Below, piece after piece: positions 25,770 through 34,939 of a DNA stretch of 64,000 nucleotides; position 1 is the stretch's first letter; each line of letters starts with the position of its first letter. The position numbers and the translations under genes are program-made. Source of the DNA: Erythrobacteraceae bacterium CCH12-C2 (lineage in GTDB: Bacteria > Pseudomonadota > Alphaproteobacteria > Sphingomonadales > Sphingomonadaceae); NCBI GenBank assembly GCA_001556995.1, contig LSKF01000120.1, positions 1 through 64,000 on the forward strand, in the 5' to 3' direction. The notes beneath the pieces were generated by a model. That model searched no databases. It was not told the origin of the DNA and was given only the letters and a program-made list of their open reading frames with translations.

Positions 25770-26662
25770 TCGACCGGCTGGCTTTCCGAGCGCGGCTCGT
25801 AGCGCACTGGCGCAACCGTGTGCGCAAAGGGGCGCAAGGGGCGGCCAAGGATGGCGATCAGTGCCTCCTCGATCCGGCGGCGCGATTCCTGGCTGATAGC
25901 CTTGCGTCCGCGAAAATCTTCGGGGCTGAAGGGTTCGAGGAAATGCACCCGCAACGGGAAACTGCCCTTGCGTGACAGCACCCGCTTGGCGTTGTTGAAC
26001 CCGCCTTCTTCGCCGATCCAGCCGATCCATTCGGCGACCGGGCCGTAATCGAGGATCGCCGGCTGCACCAGCACACCCGGCGGGGGCGGTTCGAGCACCG
26101 ACAGCATCGAGGTCTTGAACGGCAGCAGCGATTGCCCGTCGGTGGTGGTGCCTTCGGGGAAGACCGTCACCGACCAATTGTCGACCAGCGCATCCTTCAA
26201 GGCGTTGATTTGCTCGGCCACACCCATGCGGTGCTCGCGCTTGACGAAGACAGTGCGATTGAGGCTGGCGAGCCAGCCGACCACGGGCGCTTCGGCCAGT
26301 TCCGCCTTGGCGACAAACGCCGTGCCGCTTGCCCCCGCCAGCGCGAGGATGTCGACCCACGAGATATGATTGGCGACATAGAACACGTCGCGCTTCAGAT
26401 GTGTGCCCATCACTGTCACCCGCGCGCCGCATACCCGCGCGGCATAGCGCAGGAACAGCATCGGGAAGGGCGAACCATAGGCAAAGGCGCGGTACAGGTA
26501 ATGCAGCGGCACGAACACCAGCAGCAGGCCGATCAGGCCGAGCGACCGCCACACGATCCGCGACCATCCCAGCCACGAAATCGGCGTGATCTCGCCGCGC
26601 GCGGCGGCGAGGCGCAGATCCCAATCTTGCTGATCCTGTGAGGAGTGGGCGGCCTCAGTCAT
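25766..26662 (-). CDS. plsC: 1-acyl-sn-glycerol-3-phosphate acyltransferase
   Basis: A 298-residue inner-membrane acyltransferase that acylates lysophosphatidic acid to phosphatidic acid. One N-terminal membrane helix (about 38-58) is followed by the catalytic NHISWVD (H-x4-D motif) and FPEGTTTDG (glycerol-phosphate binding). Its ATG overlaps the fur stop by 8 bases, the conserved alphaproteobacterial fur-plsC pairing. It may alternatively act on ornithine-lipid or other lyso-lipid substrates, as several homologues do. Confidence 0.9.
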   Translation of the reverse strand: MTEAAHSSQDQQDWDLRLAAARGEITPISWLGWSRIVWRSLGLIGLLLVFVPLHYLYRAFAYGSPFPMLFLRYAARVCGARVTVMGTHLKRDVFYVANHISWVDILALAGASGTAFVAKAELAEAPVVGWLASLNRTVFVKREHRMGVAEQINALKDALVDNWSVTVFPEGTTTDGQSLLPFKTSMLSVLEPPPPGVLVQPAILDYGPVAEWIGWIGEEGGFNNAKRVLSRKGSFPLRVHFLEPFSPEDFRGRKAISQESRRRIEEALIAILGRPLRPFAHTVAPVRYEPRSESQPVD

Positions 26663-27089
26663 TGCGGGTCAGGCGAACACCGTAAAGTTCCATCCGGTGA
26701 TCGACCAAGCGATACCCCAGCCGCTCGGCAATCTGACGTTGCAGGGCTTCGACCTCAGGGTCGACGAATTCCACCACCTTGCCCGTCTCAACATCGATCA
26801 AGTGATCGTGGTGGGCCTCGGGCACGGGTTCATAGCGAGAACGGCCGTCGCCGAAATCGTGGCGATCCAGAATGCCCGCCTCCTCGAACAGGCGCACGGT
26901 GCGGTACACCGTGGCAATCGAAATGCGCGGATCGATCGCGGCGGCGCGGCTGTGGAGCAGCTCGACATCGGGATGGTCATCGCTCTCCGACAATACGCGG
27001 GCAATCACCCGGCGCTGCTCGGTGATGCGCAGGCCTTTCTCGGCGCAGAGTTGTTCGAGATCGATTTTCTGGTTCAAGCAAAGCTCCAT
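26655..27089 (-). CDS. fur: Fur family metalloregulator (Fur/Mur)
   Basis: A 144-residue ferric-uptake-family repressor. The winged helix includes ITEQRRVIARVLSESDDHPDVELLHSRA and ISIATVYRTVRLFEEAGILDRHDFGDGRSRY. The dimerisation half has the metal-binding HHDHLIDVETGKVVEF segment. The CxxC zinc pairs of enterobacterial Fur are missing, as in alphaproteobacterial Fur/Mur, which sense manganese or iron. ATG 27089 is chosen. Longer upstream frames run through a hairpin and are not coding. Downstream of mucR and overlapping plsC. Confidence 0.93.
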   Translation of the reverse strand: MELCLNQKIDLEQLCAEKGLRITEQRRVIARVLSESDDHPDVELLHSRAAAIDPRISIATVYRTVRLFEEAGILDRHDFGDGRSRYEPVPEAHHDHLIDVETGKVVEFVDPEVEALQRQIAERLGYRLVDHRMELYGVRLTRND

Positions 27090-27130
27090 CGCCGCAGGCC
27101 GCTTTGGGGAGACGCGACCATCCCATAGCA

Positions 27131-27164
27131 AAGCAGCCTCATCCCTACAGGGACGAGGCTGCTT
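27131..27164 (-). terminator. Stem-loop between mucR and fur
   Basis: Perfect 10-base arms AAGCAGCCTC (27131-27140) and GAGGCTGCTT (27155-27164) enclose a second stem TCCC/GGGA with a 4-base loop. Read along the minus strand, the stem follows the mucR stop and is followed by only three T. It is therefore a weak intrinsic terminator, an attenuator, or an mRNA-processing or stability hairpin ahead of fur. Confidence 0.6.
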
Positions 27165-27239
27165 GCTCAAGCTGGCTTGCCGCCCTCTCAACAGGGGCGT
27201 CGTGGCCTGCAACCTGCGGTGCGACCATATGGGCGTGGG

Positions 27240-27674
27240 TTAGGCTGTCTTCTTTGTCCGGCGGGTCTTGGCCACAGTCGTGCCCGGCTTGCGACCAAGG
27301 CCGATCTTCTTGGCGAGATCGCGGCGCTTTTCCGCGTAATTGGGGGCAACCATCGGGTAATCAGTCGGCAGACCCCAGCGCGCGCGATAGTCCTCGGGTG
27401 ACATGTCGAAATTGGTGCGAAGATAGCGCTTGAGCATCTTCAGCTTCTTGCCGTCTTCGAGGCACACAATGTAATCAGGTTTCACCGAATTGCGGATCGC
27501 GACTGCCGGCTGCGGTTTGGGTTCTTCAACCTCGACCACTTCACCAAGGTTGGCCAAGGCGGCGTAGACGTTGGTAATGAGGCTGGGCACATCAGCCACG
27601 GCCACATCATTATTGCTGACATGCGCCGCCACGATATCGCTGGTCAGCGTTATAAGCGTTTCTTTCAGTTCCAT
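27240..27674 (-). CDS. mucR: MucR/Ros family regulator lacking zinc ligands
   Basis: A 144-residue MucR/Ros-family nucleoid-associated regulator. The family core is clear: DYIVCLEDGKKLKMLKRYLRTNF, SPEDYRARWGLP and DYPMVAPNYAEKRR. Canonical MucR coordinates zinc with C-x2-C and two His. Here only Cys71 remains and the other positions are Asp74, Tyr84 and Asn88, so the fold must be stabilised without zinc. ATG 27674 has AGGA 7 bases upstream; TTG 27680 is an alternative. It likely binds AT-rich promoters. It is followed by fur after a hairpin. Confidence 0.92.
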   Translation of the reverse strand: MELKETLITLTSDIVAAHVSNNDVAVADVPSLITNVYAALANLGEVVEVEEPKPQPAVAIRNSVKPDYIVCLEDGKKLKMLKRYLRTNFDMSPEDYRARWGLPTDYPMVAPNYAEKRRDLAKKIGLGRKPGTTVAKTRRTKKTA

Positions 27675-27804
27675 TTCCAAATCCTGCAGGAGTTCCTTCG
27701 GGCATCTGATAATGCGTGCCCGCTATTGCTACATGGCGCAAATTTACAATCGTGGCAATATCATGAACCAGATTGCACGTAGACCTGCTTGGAGAAGTGG
27801 TAAT

Positions 27805-28281
27805 CTAGATCGTGCGTCCGAAAGTAATAGCGTCAACCCGTTCACCATTCGCCATTCGATAGTATTTCTGCCGCTCACCGATGGGCTCAAAGCCCAGTTT
27901 GCGATAAAGATTATAGGCAGGATTGCCGCGCCGCATTTCGAGATAGATTCGCGTAATGCCTCGCGCCCGGGCGCTAGCGAACAGGTGTTCGATCAGTATT
28001 GTCCCGAGGCCACGCTGGCGGAACCGCGGTACCACGCCGATCAGCAGCAGCTCTTCTTCGTCGAGGACGTGCCGGGTCAGAAAAAATCCGGCCGGAACTG
28101 CGGCGGGGTTGGGACCATCCGGGATCGGATTGCCATCCCCATCCACCACCAGCGCGTGCGTGCTGCCAAGCGTGAGCGCATCGGTGACCTGGCGCAAGTT
28201 CCACGCTTCGCCAAAGGCGGGGTCAAAGGCGGCCTCCATTACCGCCATGATCCGTTCGATCGTGTAGGGGCAAGGGGTCAT
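27805..28281 (-). CDS. rimI: Ribosomal-protein-alanine N-acetyltransferase, RimI-like
   Basis: A 158-residue GNAT acetyltransferase. The acetyl-CoA loop is RFRQRGLGTILI, followed by ITRIYLEMRRGNPAYNLYRKLGFEPIGERQKYY, the RimI-type C-terminus. RimI acetylates the N-terminus of ribosomal protein S18 in enteric bacteria; other protein targets are possible. Start overlaps the tsaB stop (ATGA), the very widespread tsaB-rimI pairing. Confidence 0.9.
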   Translation of the reverse strand: MTPCPYTIERIMAVMEAAFDPAFGEAWNLRQVTDALTLGSTHALVVDGDGNPIPDGPNPAAVPAGFFLTRHVLDEEELLLIGVVPRFRQRGLGTILIEHLFASARARGITRIYLEMRRGNPAYNLYRKLGFEPIGERQKYYRMANGERVDAITFGRTI

Positions 28282-28910
28282 GCAGGGAGCCGATCCTTGA
28301 TCGGGGTGGCGTCAGGCCCGCGGCCATAAATCGGCACAAGGTCGTGCGTCAGGATCGCGTCGGGAAGTCGGGTTGTGGCACCAGCGTCCGGCAGCATGTC
28401 GAGTGCGGTAATGGAGCGTTCAGTGTGCAGCGCGGCCAATGCTTGCGCACGGTTTCCGGCTACTATTGTTGCACACCCCCGCGCCCGGGCCGCATCGGGA
28501 CTCAGCGAGACGAAATCGTTGGTGGGCAGACCATCTGCGGCGAAATCGGCGATGAACCATTCGCCATGACCGCCATTGGTGCACACCGTGACCGGCGCTC
28601 CGGGGTGCAGCGCCTGCGCCTGCGCCGCGATCAGCGCGAGCGTCGGGTAGCCCCGCACTTCGGCTCCCCACGCCAACCCGAGCGCCCTCGCCGTGGCGAG
28701 GCCGATCCGAACGCCGGTAAAGCTGCCGGGGCCGAGTGAGACGAGAATGCGCTCTGCACGCCCTTTTTCGGGCAGTCTCGCGATCATCGGCACTAGCGCC
28801 TCGGCATGGCCGCGCCCCAGCACGCGGTGATCACGCGCCAGCAGCACCTCACCCTCGAACAGAGCGACAGAGCACGCCTCGGAGGCGGTTTCGATGGCGA
28901 GCACCCGCAT
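28278..28910 (-). CDS. tsaB: tRNA threonylcarbamoyladenosine protein TsaB
   Basis: A 210-residue member of the TsaB/TsaD/TsaE complex that makes t6A37 in ANN-decoding tRNAs. The ASKHA N-terminus LAIETASEACSVAL and the VSLGPGSFTGVRIGLATARALGL segment are diagnostic. Being short, it lacks the TsaD metal site, as expected for the non-catalytic scaffold. ATG 28910 is chosen over a longer frame that would read into the spacer before the nitroreductase gene. Confidence 0.95.
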   Translation of the reverse strand: MRVLAIETASEACSVALFEGEVLLARDHRVLGRGHAEALVPMIARLPEKGRAERILVSLGPGSFTGVRIGLATARALGLAWGAEVRGYPTLALIAAQAQALHPGAPVTVCTNGGHGEWFIADFAADGLPTNDFVSLSPDAARARGCATIVAGNRAQALAALHTERSITALDMLPDAGATTRLPDAILTHDLVPIYGRGPDATPIKDRLPA

Positions 28911-28962
28911 GGCCACGCGCGATGCCAAAGCGACGCGCCCGGCGCAAGCGGCGTGATGCGCC

Positions 28963-29568
28963 TCAGGCGATGCGGTTGAAGGTCGCGAATTCCGGGCGGG
29001 GTGAGCGCGGGAAGATGCTGGCGGGATCGCCATAGCCGACCGAGCAGATGAAATTGACCCGGTGGCGCGGTTCGTCGGCGAAGAACGCCGCGTTGACGGC
29101 GGCCGGATCAAACCCCGACATCGGACCGCAATCGAGGCCAAGCGCGCGGGCCGCCAGCATCAGATAGGCCCCTTGCAGTGAGGAATTGCGAAACGCACCT
29201 TCCTCGCGCGCCTTTTCATCGCCTTCGAACCAGCTTTTGGCGTCGGTATGCGGGAACAGCCAGGGCAATTCCTCGTGGAAATCGATGTCATAGCCGATAA
29301 CGGCGGTGACCGGGGCGGCAGTGACTTTCTTCTTGTTGCCCTCGGCCATGCATTCGACCAGCTTGGCCTTGGCTTCGGGCGACTTGACCCACACGATCCG
29401 CACCGGCTGCATATTGGCAGACGTCGGCGCCATTTTTACAAGGTCCCAGATGGCGTGAAGCTGTTCGTCGCTGACCGGCTTGTCGAGCCAACCGTTGTAG
29501 CTGCGTGCTTCGTTGAAGAGCTGGTCGAGCGCCTCTGCCGACAGAACATGATCGTGGAACTGGGTCAT
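28963..29568 (-). CDS. Nitroreductase family protein, RutE/malonic semialdehyde reductase-like
   Basis: A 201-residue FMN-dependent reductase of the RutE/HadB branch. Recognisable segments are [37 protein letters not shown] (FMN site), EGNKKKV, the [24 protein letters not shown] helix and the C-terminal PRPEF. In the Rut pathway this group reduces malonic semialdehyde, but there are no rut genes nearby, so the substrate is open. Its start overlaps the nfu stop by 4 bases. Confidence 0.88.
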   Translation of the reverse strand: MTQFHDHVLSAEALDQLFNEARSYNGWLDKPVSDEQLHAIWDLVKMAPTSANMQPVRIVWVKSPEAKAKLVECMAEGNKKKVTAAPVTAVIGYDIDFHEELPWLFPHTDAKSWFEGDEKAREEGAFRNSSLQGAYLMLAARALGLDCGPMSGFDPAAVNAAFFADEPRHRVNFICSVGYGDPASIFPRSPRPEFATFNRIA

Positions 29569-30143
29569 GCGGCGCGGACCTCGGTGACTTCGGGGACGTA
29601 GTGCTTGAGCAGGCCCTCAATGCCGTGCTTCAAAGTCGCGGTGCTCGACGGGCAGCCCGAACATGATCCTTGCAGGGTCAGGTAGACCACTCCGTCGCGG
29701 AAACCGCGGTAGGCAATGTCGCCGCCGTCGCCCGCCACAGCCGGGCGCACGCGGGTTTCGAGCAATTCGTTGATCGCGGCGATGACCTCGGCATCTTCCG
29801 GGCGCTCTTCCACAGCCAGATCATCCTCCGGCGGGACGACAATCCCGCCCGCCGTGCCGCCGACAAACAGCGGAGCCTCCGAGACGAAATGGTCGAGCAG
29901 GATCGCAATCACTTGCGGCTTAAGTGTGCTCCAATCGGCCCCCGGGGCGGCCGTGACGCTGACGAAATCAGCGCCGAAGAACACGTTCACCACCTCGCCG
30001 GTGTCAAAGATGGCCTGCGCCAGCGGGCTCGCTTCAGCCGCTTCGGGCGTGGCAAATTCGCGGCTGCCGGTGGGCATGACAATCTGGCCGGGAAGGAACT
30101 TCAGGGCCGACGGGTTGGGGGTGGTTTCGGTTTCGATGAACAT
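29565..30143 (-). CDS. nfu: Nfu-type Fe-S cluster carrier
   Basis: A 192-residue iron-sulfur carrier with the two expected domains: Nfu_N (about 1-88, [18 protein letters not shown] opening) and NifU C-terminal domain (about 110-185) with the cluster-binding motif CSGC in [11 protein letters not shown]. It hands [4Fe-4S] clusters to target proteins. ATG 30143 is the family start. It heads the minus-strand run leading to fur, divergent from the M16 protease. Confidence 0.95.
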   Translation of the reverse strand: MFIETETTPNPSALKFLPGQIVMPTGSREFATPEAAEASPLAQAIFDTGEVVNVFFGADFVSVTAAPGADWSTLKPQVIAILLDHFVSEAPLFVGGTAGGIVVPPEDDLAVEERPEDAEVIAAINELLETRVRPAVAGDGGDIAYRGFRDGVVYLTLQGSCSGCPSSTATLKHGIEGLLKHYVPEVTEVRAA

Positions 30144-30230
30144 GGACGTAAACTTAGGTAGCGCAGGGGCGCAGGGCAAGGTCGGATGAGAGGCAAGCAT
30201 TCACTATCGCTTCACACTTTGCCGCCCTAT

Positions 30231-33200
30231 ATGCGGTGCATGACGTCGTTCTTTCGCGTGACACGCGCTCTCGCCATCCTGCTTGCTCCTTTTGCGCTGG
30301 CGCAGCCCTTGCTGGCTCAGCAGGCGCAGCCTTCGGCACCGGTTGCAGTCCCGGCTCAGCCCCCCGCTTTGCCGCCCGTTCCTGCGCCCACCGCGCTCCA
30401 GACCGATGGCGAAGTGCCTTGGCTCTACAAGGGTTCCGACGTTCCAGTCGATGACCAATGGCTGTTTGGCCAGATGAAGAATGGCCTGCGTTATGCCGTG
30501 CGGCGCAACGGCGTGCCGCCGCGGCAGGTCTCGATCCGGGTGCGGATCGATGCCGGGTCGCTCCACGAGCAGGACAAAGAGCAGGGCTATGCTCACTTGC
30601 TCGAACACCTGTTGTTCCGCGAAAGCAAGTATTTGAAGCCCGCCGAGGCGATTGCCGCCTGGCAGCGGCTAGGGGCAACCTTCGGCAGCGATGCCAACGC
30701 CGAAACCAGCCCGACCCACACCGCCTTCAAGCTCGATATTCCCAATATCGATGAGGCGAAGCTGTCCGAGAGCTTCAAGCTGCTGTCGGGCATGATCCGC
30801 GAGCCGGTGCTCAATGATGCCAACGTCGCCGCCGAACGCCCGATCGTGCTCGCGGAAAAGCGCGAGCGGGGCGGGGCGGGGCAGCGCATGGCCGATCTCA
30901 CCCGGCAAACTTTCTTTGCCGGACAGCGCCTCGCAACGCGCAATCCCATCGGCACGGAAGAAACCCTGGGCGGCGCCAGTGGCAAGGCGGTCAAGGCCTT
31001 CTATGATCGCTGGTATCGCCCCGAAAACGCCGTGATCGTGGTGGCGGGCGATGCTGATCCGCTGGTGCTGGCCGGGCTGGTCGAACAATGGTTCGGCGAT
31101 TGGAAAGGCACCGGCAAGCCCGGTGTCGCACCCGATTTCGGCGATCCTGTCGCTCCAGCCGGGGCCAAGGATCCGGCAAGAACCGGCACCCCAGTGGGTG
31201 AACTGGCGATCGGGGTCGAGCCCGATTTGCCGCGCAGCCTGACCTTTGCGGTGATGCGCCCGTGGAAACAGGTCAATGACACAATCGCCTATAACGAGGG
31301 CCTGCTGATCGATGCCGTCGCGCAAGCGATCATCAACCGGCGGCTCGAGGCGCGCGCGCGGGTCGGCGGCAGCTTTCTGTATGCGCAGGTGCAGCAGGAC
31401 GATATCTCGCGCTCGGTCGATGCGACCTTTGTGACCTTTGCGCCCTTGACCGACGATTGGAAAACCGCGCTGGCCGATGTCCGCAGCGTGATCGCCGACG
31501 CGCTGACCAACCCGCCGACGCAGGAAGAAATCGACCGCGAGGTGGCCGAGTTCGACGTCGTGTTCGCCAACGGGGTCGAGCAGGAATCGGTGCAGTCCGG
31601 TTCGGAGCTGGCCAACAATCTCGTCAATGCGGTCGATATCCGCGAGACGGTGGCCGCGCCCGACGTGGTGCTGAATGTGTTCCGCGGCATGAAGGCGAGG
31701 CTCAATCCCGAAGAGGTGCTGGCCCGCACGCGCAAGCTGTTCGAGGGCGAAGTCACGCGTTCAGTGTATGTCACACCGGTCGCAGGCGAGGCTGATCCCG
31801 ATGCCCTTAGGCTTGCGCTGGCGAGTGACGTCGCGGTTGATGGCACGGCCCGGCTCGCGGCACAGACGATCTCGTTCAAGGATCTCCCCGCGATCGGCGA
31901 ACCCGGCACCATCACCGCGCAGAACCCCTTGGGCGTGCTGGAGATCGAGCAGGTCGATTTCGCCAATGGCGTGAAGGCGCTGGTCTGGGCCAATGATGCC
32001 GAGCCAGGGCGCGTCACCGTGCGGGTCCGCTTTGGCGCTGGGTACCGCGCCTTTGACAAGGACACCGCGCCCTATGCAGCGCTGGGTAAGGGGGCGCTGG
32101 TCGGATCGGGCCTCGGTGAACTTGGCCAGAACGAGCTCGACCGCCTGACCACGGGCCGCAAGCTTGGCTTTGCGTTTGATATTGATGATGCTGTCTTCAC
32201 CTTCACCGCGCAGACCCGGTCGGAAGATGTCGCGGACCAGCTCTATCTCTTCGCCGCCAAGCTGGGGATGCCGCGTTGGGACAAGGACCCTGTGATCCGC
32301 GCCAAGGCTGCGGCTGAACTGGCGTATAACACCTTCGCCACCAGCCCGGGCGGAATTCTCAACCGCGATCTGGATTATCTCGTGACCGGCGGAGATCAGC
32401 GCTTTGCCACCCCTGACCCGGCGGCGTTGAAGGGCTTGACCCCCGAAGGCTTCCGCGCGGTTTGGGAGCCGCTGCTGCAACAAGGCCCGGTCGAAGTGCT
32501 GGTGTTTGGCGAGTTCGACAAGGCCGCCATCATCGAACAGCTTCGGCTCACTTTCGGCGCTCTGCCCGCACGGACGGAGATTTCGCCTGAGGTGGCGGCG
32601 CGGGTCCCGACCTTTGCGCAGTCTGGTGACCGCCCCGTAGTGGCGATGCATCGCGGGGATGCCAATCAGGCGGCTGCGGTCGTGGCGTGGCCGAGCGGTG
32701 GCGGGGTCGCGGCCCTGCGAGAGAGCCGACAGCTCGAAATCCTGACCCAGCTGTTCAACAACCGCCTGCTCGAAGCCCTGCGCGAGCGCGCAGGCGCGAG
32801 CTATTCGCCGCAGGTGTTTTCGAGCTGGCCGGCCGATCTGGCCAGCGGCGGACGGATCACAGCGCTGGCGCAGCTTGAGCCTGCCTTCGTGCCGGTGTTC
32901 TTCGCCGAAGCAGAGCGCATCGCGAAGGACCTCGCCGCCAATCCCCCAACCGCCGATGAATTGGCCCGGGTGACCGAGCCGCTCGGCCAGCTGATCCGGC
33001 GCGCGTCGACCGGCAACCAGTTCTGGCTCTACAACCTCGAAGGCGCAGCCTTTGATCCGCAGCGCGTGATCCTGCTGCGTTCGCTGCTGGCCGATTATTC
33101 GCAGACCACGCCGCAGATGATGCAGTTCCTCGCCGAACGCTACCTTGCCAAGGGCACGCCGTTCCGGCTTGCAGTGATCCCCGAGGGACAGACCCTCGCC

Positions 33201-33260
33201 GAGGCACCAGCGGGCGGGGCGAGCACAAATGCTGCGCGCGTACCCATCACCGGGCGCTGA
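30231..33260 (+). CDS. Exported M16 family metallopeptidase
   Basis: A pitrilysin-family zinc protease of about 1009 residues. A Sec signal peptide (hydrophobic 8-25, ending LAQQ) and a Pro/Ala linker are followed by an active M16 half with the inverted zinc motif HLLEH (His122, His126) and the downstream Glu in the ERPIVLAEKRER segment. A second, catalytically silent half (from about 590) forms the closing half of the chamber. Periplasmic degradation of peptides is likely. Starts at 30186 and 30240 are alternatives; 30240 gives the most compact signal peptide. Confidence 0.92.
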   Translation: MRCMTSFFRVTRALAILLAPFALAQPLLAQQAQPSAPVAVPAQPPALPPVPAPTALQTDGEVPWLYKGSDVPVDDQWLFGQMKNGLRYAVRRNGVPPRQVSIRVRIDAGSLHEQDKEQGYAHLLEHLLFRESKYLKPAEAIAAWQRLGATFGSDANAETSPTHTAFKLDIPNIDEAKLSESFKLLSGMIREPVLNDANVAAERPIVLAEKRERGGAGQRMADLTRQTFFAGQRLATRNPIGTEETLGGASGKAVKAFYDRWYRPENAVIVVAGDADPLVLAGLVEQWFGDWKGTGKPGVAPDFGDPVAPAGAKDPARTGTPVGELAIGVEPDLPRSLTFAVMRPWKQVNDTIAYNEGLLIDAVAQAIINRRLEARARVGGSFLYAQVQQDDISRSVDATFVTFAPLTDDWKTALADVRSVIADALTNPPTQEEIDREVAEFDVVFANGVEQESVQSGSELANNLVNAVDIRETVAAPDVVLNVFRGMKARLNPEEVLARTRKLFEGEVTRSVYVTPVAGEADPDALRLALASDVAVDGTARLAAQTISFKDLPAIGEPGTITAQNPLGVLEIEQVDFANGVKALVWANDAEPGRVTVRVRFGAGYRAFDKDTAPYAALGKGALVGSGLGELGQNELDRLTTGRKLGFAFDIDDAVFTFTAQTRSEDVADQLYLFAAKLGMPRWDKDPVIRAKAAAELAYNTFATSPGGILNRDLDYLVTGGDQRFATPDPAALKGLTPEGFRAVWEPLLQQGPVEVLVFGEFDKAAIIEQLRLTFGALPARTEISPEVAARVPTFAQSGDRPVVAMHRGDANQAAAVVAWPSGGGVAALRESRQLEILTQLFNNRLLEALRERAGASYSPQVFSSWPADLASGGRITALAQLEPAFVPVFFAEAERIAKDLAANPPTADELARVTEPLGQLIRRASTGNQFWLYNLEGAAFDPQRVILLRSLLADYSQTTPQMMQFLAERYLAKGTPFRLAVIPEGQTLAEAPAGGASTNAARVPITGR

Positions 33261-33392
33261 ACGGATGCTTCGCTGACACTGAGCGGGAAATAAAGTTGTG
33301 CCATGCGGCATTGCCGCTTTACAATTCAGTCGCGTGTCCTGTAGCGGGCGCCCCCGCGCCAAGCGCGCCGCCATTGTGAAAGAGTATTGATC

Positions 33393-34778
33393 GTGCCTGA
33401 GACCTGGACCCCGGATAGCTGGAAGGCTCACGAAGCGCGCCACTTGCCGCATTATGAGGATGCCGCCGAGCTGGCCGAAGCGGAAAAGACCCTCTCGTCC
33501 TATCCCCCGCTGGTGTTTGCGGGTGAGGCGCGGGCGCTGAAGGCCGATTTGGCGCAGGTTGCGAATGGCCACGGGTTCCTGCTGCAAGGCGGGGACTGCG
33601 CGGAGAGCTTCGCCGAGTTCCACCCCAACAACATCCGCGACACCTTCCGCGTGCTGTTGCAGATGGCGGTGGTGATGACCTTCGCCAGCAAGCGTCCGGT
33701 GGTGAAAGTTGGCCGCATGGCCGGGCAGTTCGCCAAGCCGCGCTCGGCCCCGACCGAAACCATCAACGGCGTCACCCTGCCGAGCTATCTCGGCGACAAT
33801 ATCAACGGGATCGAGTTCGACCCTGTCAGCCGCCGCAATGATCCGGCACGGATGGTGAAGGCCTATTCGCAGGCCGCCGCCACCTTGAACCTGCTGCGCG
33901 CCTTTGCCGGCGGGGGCTATGCCAACCTCAGGCAAGTCCACCAGTGGACGCTCGATTTCATGGGCCGCACGCCCTGGACCGAGAAGTTCGGCGAAATGGC
34001 CGACCGGATCGGCGAAGCGCTCGATTTCATGGAGGCCTGCGGGATCGATCCCGGCACGGTGCCGCAATTGAAGGGCACCAGCTTCTACACCAGCCATGAA
34101 AGCCTGCTGCTGCCTTACGAACAGGCGATGACGCGGCAGGATTCGCTGACTGGCGATTGGTATGCGACCAGCGCCCACATGCTGTGGATCGGCGATCGCA
34201 CCCGTTTCCCCGGCTCGGCGCATATCGAATACGCGCGCGGGATCGGCAATCCGCTCGGCATGAAGTGCGGGCCCTCGCTGGAGCCCGATGCGCTGCTGAC
34301 CCTGCTCGACCAGTTGAACCCGAAGCGCGAGGCGGGGCGGATCACACTCATCAGCCGTTTTGGCCATGACAAGGTCGAGGATGGGCTCCCGCGTCTTGTT
34401 CGCGCCGTCCAGCGCGAAGGGCATCCGGTGGTGTGGTCCTGCGATCCGATGCACGGCAATGTCGTGAAATCGGACACCGGCTTCAAGACCCGCCCGTTTG
34501 ATCGTATTCTGCGCGAGGTGAAGGGCTTCTTCGCTGTTCACCGCGCTGAAGGCTCCCACCCCGGCGGCATCCATATCGAGATGACCGGGCAAGACGTGAC
34601 CGAATGCGTCGGCGGCGCCGTGGCGATCACCGAGGAACGCCTTGGCGACCGCTATCACACGCATTGCGACCCGCGCCTCAATGCCGAACAATCGCTGGAA
34701 CTCGCATTTTTGGTCGCGGAAATGCTCAACGACGCGGCGGGCGAGCGCGGCAGCGAGATCAGCGCCAACGCCGCCTGA
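33393..34778 (+). CDS. Class II 3-deoxy-7-phosphoheptulonate synthase
   Basis: First enzyme of the shikimate pathway: condenses phosphoenolpyruvate and erythrose-4-phosphate. The 461-residue protein is the plant-like type II form, shown by [30 protein letters not shown], the [18 protein letters not shown] segment and the C-terminal [21 protein letters not shown] metal-site region. GTG 33393 is chosen; TTG 33387 is also open, and spacing favours the GTG. The 130-base gap after the M16 gene holds its promoter. Confidence 0.95.
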   Translation: MPETWTPDSWKAHEARHLPHYEDAAELAEAEKTLSSYPPLVFAGEARALKADLAQVANGHGFLLQGGDCAESFAEFHPNNIRDTFRVLLQMAVVMTFASKRPVVKVGRMAGQFAKPRSAPTETINGVTLPSYLGDNINGIEFDPVSRRNDPARMVKAYSQAAATLNLLRAFAGGGYANLRQVHQWTLDFMGRTPWTEKFGEMADRIGEALDFMEACGIDPGTVPQLKGTSFYTSHESLLLPYEQAMTRQDSLTGDWYATSAHMLWIGDRTRFPGSAHIEYARGIGNPLGMKCGPSLEPDALLTLLDQLNPKREAGRITLISRFGHDKVEDGLPRLVRAVQREGHPVVWSCDPMHGNVVKSDTGFKTRPFDRILREVKGFFAVHRAEGSHPGGIHIEMTGQDVTECVGGAVAITEERLGDRYHTHCDPRLNAEQSLELAFLVAEMLNDAAGERGSEISANAA

Positions 34779-34898
34779 ACCGGACCACAGCAACCCAGAT
34801 GAGGGGCGGCTCGGCGCAATATCCTGCGAAGCGCGATTATTTTGCGATAGCGTCCATATTGCCTTACGTCTTTTCTATGTAACGGCAGGCGCGCATGT

Positions 34899-34930
34899 CC
34901 TGTCCGGCAGGCGCAAGGCATGGACAGGAG
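34899..34930 (+). promoter_or_regulatory. Stem that can mask the egtB ribosome site
   Basis: CCTGTCC (34899-34905) and GGACAGG (34922-34928) are perfectly complementary with a 16-base loop. The 3' arm overlaps the Shine-Dalgarno AGGAG (34926-34930), which lies 9 bases before the egtB ATG. Folding in the mRNA would limit translation. No known riboswitch class is recognised. Confidence 0.4.
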
Positions 34931-34939
34931 GCGCGGGCG

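Noticed and set aside
31761..34793. 1010-codon minus open frame across the M16 protease and DAHP synthase genes
   Set aside because: It spans two well-supported + strand genes and their spacer, is Arg/His-rich and has no recognisable domain.
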